The notes under the pieces were generated by a model. That model was not told the origin of the DNA, did no database searches, and saw only the letters and a program-made list of their open reading frames with translations. 64,000 bases of DNA. Origin: Ananas comosus (lineage: Eukaryota; Streptophyta; Magnoliopsida; Poales; Bromeliaceae). Positions 57,403 to 64,000 of this stretch are shown here, piece after piece. The stretch spans positions 1 through 64,000 of the forward strand of contig NW_017893404.1 of the NCBI RefSeq assembly GCF_001540865.1, given 5' to 3'. The position numbers and the translations under genes are program-made. Numbering within the stretch: position 1 is the stretch's first letter; every line of letters starts with the position of its first letter.

Positions 57403-59298
57403 AGAGTCATCTACATATCTAAGCAAAGCTTGCTTATCACTGAGTGTTCAAATTTGCATTAATTATTGAGTAAGAAACTATTGTTAGTCAGTAAGCTTAC
57501 TCATTAGAAGTTTGTGAATTTTGAGAAAATATTCTGGAAACGATAGAATGGAAATGGGATAAATAGTTCAATTTCCCTTCAATGTATTGTTTGTTCAAGA
57601 ATTTTGTGTTTTGTGTGACACATTTCTACTATGTGAGATGGATGCCATCTCTAAAGGCCCGCAGGCATGCACTATTTTTCTCTCTCATTGTAAAAAAGTT
57701 TCTGCTCAAATGAAAATTCAGACACAAAGCTTATGCAGCTTCTGTTTCTACTGTGTAAGTTATCGATTGAGTCGCAGTGGAATTTAAGAAAGCTATATAG
57801 GGACAAGTATGTTTGCGAAATTTCTCACTATGTATAGTTGTGTATATTTCAAATTCAAACCACCAGCGATTATCAGCAACAGGACAAAATGAGAAGCTTT
57901 ACCTACACTGAGAATGCATATCCATGTTGCAAATTCGTTATCAATTTTAAATTGTTTAGCAGAACCATTGCCAGGTGTAAACTCTAGATTATTCTCTACT
58001 TGAGCATAGAATGCTTACATAGATGCCATTTTGGCCTATACCTACTTGCATCGAGAATTACCTCTTCCTAATGACAACAGTATGTGTTCTTACTTTTTAT
58101 TTTCAGGGAAAATGATGCACAATGAAGAACCAAAATCACGGCTATCAATTATTTCTCAGAACTAGAATGCTTCGCCAACACGCAACCAAATTAAGTTTTA
58201 TGTACTAATTCTGGTCAGAAGGTATGTTTTACTTTTTCTAAATAACCTTTCATCATTATCAAACTTCATTATTCTATCTAGTGCATTTTTGCAAGCTATA
58301 ATTAGTGGATGCATTATAATATGAACACTCTTTGATCTGGGTAGAACTTCTACAAAATTACAAATTTGTGACTGAGTAATAGCTTTAGATCAATATTTCT
58401 ACTTTTGAAATTTTAGAAGCCCACTACGTTAATATCACTATCACGACAAAAGCAACACATTTTTTTGCTTCCTAGAAATGATAGATTGTTCTAGATTATA
58501 GCCCAACAAATATACTGTTGGACAACCAACGAAATATAAATAAAAAAAGAGATGTTCCAACATTCCCACCCAACTTTAAAGTGAAAAACATGAGTTATCC
58601 ATTCATTTGCATTCTAATAAAAATTACAAAAACTCATGTCCTTTTCCTTTGACCATTCTCTGTTTTTTTTGTTATTTCATTAGGCAAAAAAGGCAAAAAA
58701 AAAATCCAGCAGGAAAATATTAAAAATAATGATAATTATAGTAAATATTAAAAATTACAAAAAAAATCCAGCAGGTGTAGAAGTATTCAAATCAGAAAAA
58801 ATTTTGATAGAAAATTTTTATACTATTTACAACAAGATCAACATCTCAGATCGAAAATTTAGTACTATGTCATAACTTTTTGTGAGATTTTTATTTTCAA
58901 CGTTGATTTTGAGTCATTTTGATCAATAGGTAAATTTAGTTTCACGCCTTTTTCTTCTAGTTATATATTGCTTCAGTCGGTTCTGGCTGAAAACCTACTA
59001 CTTTCAGCTTACAAATGTAACCCAAGTCCCGAATCAGTTGGCTTCTTGGTTTAATCTAATCATTTTGATAAGAGCGTTGTAATTCTACCATTTCTATCAT
59101 TTTCTGACTTGTATGTTTCCAAAAATTGGATATGTGGACGAACCTTCTAAATTAATTTATAATGCAGGTTTTGTTTTAATGATGTGAAATTATAAATGTA
59201 TTTCTTTTTTGTGTATATCTATGTCCCATTCGATTTAACTTCAATTTCTATGCAGATTGTGCAAATTAAGTATCTTTCTTGCTAATTTTGTCAGTTTC
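57403..59298. other. AT-rich DNA without recognisable genes
   Basis: Nothing was recognised beyond short A/T runs. Probably part of CACTA element 2. Confidence 0.4.
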
Positions 59299-61870
59299 TG
59301 TCACGCCCCGGGACACAGCGGAAGCCCACTCGGCGCGTGCCTAGACCCGCCATATGTCTATAACATACAAGGCATCTAAAACAAACGATGAATAAAGTAG
59401 TAGAACAAAGGGATCTAATGATATTAGAGCAAAGTATAATTAACTAAGTTCTACAACAGAGAGATAAGTATAAAACTGAAATCCACTAATAAAGCCATAA
59501 AGTAGTACAATAGAAATCCCAAACACAAAAGCGAAATATAAAGAGTACATAGGTGGTCTCTCTATACATGGTACTCAAAATCTCTCTCTCTCTCTAATAC
59601 AATAAAAAAAAGAGTAAATCATCTAAGCTCAAAAGTAACTCCGCGCTAACTAGCTACGCGACTCCCTTGCTGCGATCCCGTGCCTCCGCCGGTGCCGAAG
59701 GCTCTGAAAGAAACCATAAAACAGAGGGTGTGAGAACTATTAAATAATAGTTCCAAGTGGGCAATTACTGACTTCAGTGAAATGCGCCACTAGGCCCAAA
59801 AGCTATAAAAGAGGGTTAGTAGAAGTATAAACGAAGGCGAAATAATGAACAAGTATGTAACCATGAGTACTATTTTACCATGATATCTCTACTTAGCATG
59901 AACTGCATAAGTAATAAAGCAACTACAACAAGTATGTACATGAGTGTGACTAACATGTGTAAGCATGAGTATACAACCAAACGATGTCCTCGATGCAAAT
60001 AGTAAAGATGTTATTATTTACTATTCTAGTCAATGTCCACTTGTCACTTTAACCATTAAAAGTTTAATCTTATAAGACCCACTCGAAGGCTGTCTGGCAT
60101 GAAGACCCACCCGAAGACTGTCTGGCCTGTAGGATCCACCCGTAGGCTGTCTGGCCGGTGCCGTACCTAATGGCCCCGTGGTAGTGAACATCCCCACTCT
60201 AGGAATGAGTCTTTCCCACGGCAATACACTTCGGCGCCCAATCCCGCACGGCGAATAGGTATCGCGATGGCTAACTCAGGAGTGCCGGTCACGATACCAA
60301 GCATGCGCGAATGAGCATGATGGCAAGCATGCATATAAGTTTGTCTCAAGTCTCAAGTCCTCATGTCTAAGAACATGGAATGTATCGAATGTCACAAAGG
60401 CCTATCACTATGTCATCATGTCTATAACATGGAATATAGTATATGTCCAATGGCCTATCACTATGTCTCTATGTTGCAATTTCATAGTTTTCTATGTCAA
60501 GTGCTCCTTTATGACACTTTGTTCCACTAAGTCCAGTCATCGTGTAGTGTTTACAATTACACAAATATGAGCTAATATAGCATACGAGACATGATTCCCA
60601 CTTGTTATCTCGAACACTTCTCACATGCATGAAAATAACCCTAATTGCTCTACTATATAGAGGGAAATTTATCTTACACATAGCACATGCATTTTAAGTG
60701 TTCTAAAATTCTCATGAATCCTATCTAGCATGGATTTGTATTCAAAAAGACTTTACGACAAGTATAGAAAGCATAGAGACCATTTGCCCCGTTTTCATAA
60801 AGCCAAACCCACCAAAAATCGAAACTCTTCGTTTCACCGAACGGAGGTGTCCACTAGTCTCCTAGCACCCTAAAAATGTAGGACCAAGAATTACACAATG
60901 GAAACGAACATCGAAAGCTCAAATTCTAACCAACAAGGCATAGAGGGCTAAACTCTCACCTAGTGTAGAGATCCCTCTTCAAAGCTCAAACGGAAGCAAA
61001 ATCCCATGCAAGGCAACCTAAACTAAGATTCTAATCTCATTAGACTAGCCCCGAAAGCCACCAAACAAAAAGCCCCAAAATAAACCCTAAAATCCAAATC
61101 TAGGATTTCATCTCCCAAAATCCATCAAAAATAGATCTAGAGGGGACAAAACAAGCAACTAAACTTCTTGGTAGCTCCAAACCAAGCTCAAAATGCTCTA
61201 GGGTTGAAGATTGACCCTCTATCAAGCTCCTAGCCCAAGCTCCAAGCCTCCAATGGTGGGCAAAAGGGAGAAGGAGATGCTCCAAAGCCTCAAGATCTTG
61301 CTCTCCTCCAATACCTTCTTCTTCTTCTCCTTCTTCTTCTCTTTCTAGAGGGTATAGAGAGAGTGTGAGGGAGAGAAATGAGGGTGAGAGGGAGAGGAAA
61401 TGGCCTTAAGGCCCTTTGAAGCAACAAAATCTACTTAAGTCCTTCAAAAATCCAACCTGTGCACAGCCCGGGTCTGGGCAGTTTTCGGACTGAGGGACCG
61501 GTCTCCTCGACCTGGGACCGGTCTCCTCGACCTGGGACCGGTCTCTCAGCCTGCCGTGAAAATCCAACGTTCGGGAACCGGTCTCTCCCCGCATGGGACC
61601 GGTCTCTCCCGGCAAAAACGTACTCGGGGACCGGCCTCACCCGCGAGGGACTGGTTGCCTCAAGTCCTGCCGCAGCACTGTTCTGAGGGGACCGGTCTCT
61701 CCTATCAGGGACCGGTCCCTGAGAGTGAAAACTCTCAGGACAATGCCAAAACTCCAGGAATCGAACTTTTAGGTCGGAATACCATCAACGACTTTCCACC
61801 AAGTGTGGAAAAGTTCGGAATCCAACCAAATACTCGAACCTTGCAATTTGCAAAGGTCCAGTGTGCTACA
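59299..61870 (-). mobile_element. Family C LTR on the minus strand (3' LTR of a truncated element)
   Basis: Read on the minus strand it starts TGTAGCACACTGGACC and ends CGGGGCGTGACA, 2572 bp. It is homologous to solo LTRs C and C' at both ends: GCAAATTGCAAGGTTCGAG and AAAGTCGTTGATGGTATTCCGACC at the start, ATGGCGGGTCTAGGCACGCG at the end. It is preceded, in its own orientation, by a polypurine tract (61871-61884) and pol, so it is a 3' LTR. Its palindrome array is of the GGGACCGGTCTC type rather than TGTACCGGTACA. The outer flank is GTTTC (59294-59298). Confidence 0.9.
61494..61725. repeat. GGGACCGGTCTC palindrome array in minus-strand LTR C
   Basis: About eight sites of the ACCGGT core: GGGACCGGTCTCC (twice in a tandem CTCGACCTG unit), GGGACCGGTCTCTC, GGAACCGGTCTC, GGGACCGGCCTC and GGGACCGGTCCCTG. 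Confidence 0.9.
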
Positions 61871-61925
61871 TTCACCCCTCCTAAAAAGGAGTTTCGTCCA
61901 CGAAACTGAAAAGCAAACACATACC

Positions 61926-62815
61926 TCAAAACTCCATCTGAAAAAGATGGGGATATTGCTCCCGCAGTGCGCTCTCTAGCTCCCACGTGGCCTCCCGCTC
62001 CCCGTGGTTGCTTCAAAGAACCTTCACATACGGAATATCCCGATTCCGTAGTTTCTTCACCTCGCGAGCCAAAATCTTCACAGGTTGCTCCTAGAAGCTC
62101 AAATCATCCCGCAGCTCCATAGGTGTAGCATCCAACACATGAGTCGGGTCGAAAACGTACTTCCGAAGGACCGATACATGAAAAACGTTGTGCACGCCCG
62201 ATAGGTTCGGTGGTAGAGCAAGTTGATACGCTACCGGACCTACACGTTCCAAAATCTCGTACGGTCCAATAAAATAGGGGCTCAACTTAACCCGAATCCC
62301 GAATCTCTTGATCCCTCTAGTTGGCGAGACCTTTAAAAAAACGTGGTCTCCAACTTGGAACTCCAAGTCTCGCCGTCGTCGATCGGCATAGCTCCTCTGT
62401 CTACTCTGTGCTGTCAAAACTCGCTTCCGAGCAATTCGAACTTGGTCCTTAGCTTCCTGGAGCACATCAGGGCCTAATGCCAATCTCTCGCCTACTTCCT
62501 CCAATGAAGTGGCGATCTATACTTCCGTCCATAAAGTGCTTCGAATGGCGCCATCTTGATGCTTGCTTGATAATTATTGTTATAAGCAAACTCAGCCATA
62601 GGTATATGCTGCGACCATCCTCCCTAGAAGTCTATTACACATGCTCGGAGCATATCCTCTAAAGTCTGAATGGTGCGCTCCGACTGCCCATCACTCTGAG
62701 GGTGGAAAGCAGTGCTGAAGTCGAGTCGGGTGCCCATGGCGTCCTGTAGACTTCTCCAAAAGTGAGACAAAACCGAGTCTCGATCCGATACGATCGATGT
62801 ACCCCAAGACAGCTT
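61926..62815 (-). pseudogene. int: 3' part of gag-pol (integrase and chromodomain), minus strand
   Basis: On the minus strand the recognisable order is IVSDRD, then [29 protein letters not shown] and [11 protein letters not shown]. The longest open part (62504-62091) includes RRRDLEFQVGDHVFLKVSP, FIGPYEILERVGPVAYQLALP and NVFHVSVLRKYV. After a stop, the chromodomain remnants AREVKKLRNRDIPYVKV and EATWELESALREQYPHLF run to the natural stop at 61926. A frameshift near 62505-62530 and stops near 62090 and 61990 disable it. It belongs with the family C LTR immediately downstream (59299-61870). It stops abruptly at about 62815, inside the integrase core, where plus-strand sequence begins. Confidence 0.88.
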
Positions 62816-62818
62816 GCG

Positions 62819-64000
62819 GGGTTACCACCAGCGATGTCGGCTGGGCGCGCGTCATCACCGCGTCAGCTGGAGGGATCGAGAGCGCCTAGCGGCCGAGTCT
62901 TTGCCGCTCAGGTGGAGGAGCAACAACCTGCAGCACCCGATGACGTCGTGGCAGGTATAATTGTGATTAAAGGCACTAGAGCTAGAGCAGTGTTTTATAC
63001 AGGCGCATCTCATTCGTTTATTAGCACATCATTTGCTAAGACACATGGCATAGAGATGGTGTACAATGAGGATTACTGGTGGGTGAATGCCCCAGAACAT
63101 TCATTCAGTGTTCACAACGAGTGTTTGGCGTGTCCAGTGCAAATAGGCGATTGGATTATGCCGATTGATCTGCTGGTGCTAGATCAGATGTGGGGATTCG
63201 ATGTTATCTTGGGGACCAACTGGCTCTCCAAGTACTATGCGGTGATAGATTGTGAAAGCAAGGTGATCACTTTTCGTGAGCCTAATCAAGAAGAGTTAGT
63301 CTAGCAAGCGTGCAAAAGTAGGCGCTTCGCGGCGACTATATCGTCTGTGAGGGCGAAGAGAATGATCAAAGGAGGGTGTAAGGCCTATTTGGCAACCATG
63401 GTGGATGCTCGAAAGGAGTACCCAGAGTTGGGGGATATTCGAGTAGTGTGCGAGTACCCGGATGTATTTTCGGCGGAGTTACCGGGACTGCCACTGGGCC
63501 GGGAAGTTGAGTTTGTCATTGACTTGATTCCCGAGGCGGAACCAGTTTCGAAGGCTCCGTATAGAATGGCACCGGTGGAGCTGAAGGAGTTGAAAGGCCA
63601 ACTACAGGACTTGCTCGATAAAGGCTTCGTGAGGCCGAGCGTGTCACCATGGGGAGCTCCGGTGCTATTTGTGAAGAAGAAGGATGGTATACTTCGACTC
63701 TGCGTAGATTATCGCGAGTTGAACAAAGTGACGATAAAGAATAAGTACCCGTTGCCAAGGATTGACGATCTATTCGATCAGTTGCAAGGGTCCAAAGTGT
63801 ATTCGAAGATTGATCTCCAATCGGGGTATCATCAATTAAAGATCAGGTCGAAGGATGTGCACAAAACGGCGTACCGTACGCGGTATGGCCATTATGAGTT
63901 CACGGTAATGCCGTTTGGGCTTACTAACGCCCCGACAGCATTTATGGACTTGATGAATCTAGTCTTTAGGCCATTGTTGGATCGATGCGTCGTGGTAGTT
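62819..64000 (+). pseudogene. pol: gag C-terminus, protease and reverse transcriptase of another chromovirus, partial
   Basis: Opens inside the gag linker (SAGRASSPRQ, APSGRVFAAQVEE). The protease reads VFYTGASHSF, so the catalytic Asp of DTGA is Tyr (codon near 62995). One in-frame stop, TAG at 63302-63304, stands in EELV-stop-QACKS. From 63305 the same frame stays open to the window edge: [84 protein letters not shown]. The window stops just before the FIDD catalytic site. Similar to element B but distinct in sequence. The upstream gag, PBS and LTR are missing because of the junction with minus-strand pol. Confidence 0.9.

Larger units (their letters stand above)
53150..59298. mobile_element. 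CACTA element 2, right end not found
   Basis: Starts CACTACAGGAAATTAGTTAAAAG, a CACTA terminus, after TTA (53147-53149, presumed TSD). A gene-like leader follows at 53260-53645, then AT-rich non-coding DNA. Solo LTR C' is inserted at 54919-57397. The part from 57403 to 59298 is assigned here by continuity only. No CCTGTAGTG end is seen before the minus-strand element begins, so the right boundary is uncertain. There is no transposase. Confidence 0.6.

Overview
This is nuclear DNA from a flowering plant. The evidence is one intron-containing plant gene, a tRNA-derived SINE, CACTA and hAT DNA transposons, and a dense nest of Ty3/gypsy chromoviruses and Sirevirus-like Ty1/copia elements. The overall style fits a monocot. 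Pineapple (Ananas) is my weak guess and could not be tested here.

Positions 1-12312 form a mixed flank. It holds a CACTA tail, several MITE-like or hAT elements with visible terminal inverted repeats (two with exact 8-bp target duplications), a copia-type LTR, and a chromovirus-type LTR carrying ACCGGT palindromes. The only convincing host gene lies here: a two-exon DUF861/Cupin_3 protein at 3548-4475, with a SINE inserted about 100 bp after its stop codon.

From 12313 to the end the window is a stack of retrotransposons inserted into one another. Target-site duplications (TSDs) let most of it be unpicked. A long-LTR element (family D, LTR about 4.6 kb when complete) is the base. Its LTR was entered by a Sirevirus-like element (family A, 13537-34105, TSD AGGCA), a solo LTR of family B (TSD GCCCT) and a solo copia LTR (family A', TSD GTATC). 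The 5' LTR of element A was entered by a complete Tekay/Del-like chromovirus (family B, 14215-26928, TSD CTCTA). The integrase of that element was in turn entered by a solo LTR of family C (TSD ACTTC). Further right, a diverged B-type LTR was split by two CACTA elements, which carry solo LTRs D (TSD GCTAT) and C (TSD ATCAT). The window ends in a family C element on the minus strand, joined head-to-head to a plus-strand gag-pol fragment that runs off the edge.

No retroelement here looks autonomous. The family B gag-pol keeps one reading frame but has eight in-frame stops. Element A has a damaged gag and a second ORF but no recognisable pol.

The most unusual feature is a set of short perfect palindromes centred on CCGG. 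They are arrayed at an equivalent place in the LTRs of unrelated families: TGTACCGGTACA, GGGACCGGTCCC and GGGTCCGGACCC. Within a family, one LTR copy can carry one palindrome and its relative another, while the flanking LTR sequence stays homologous. Two other conserved LTR modules are also described: a CTTGTG/CACAAG stem-loop, and a CCCACTGGG...TAGTTCTCAC...CAG block.
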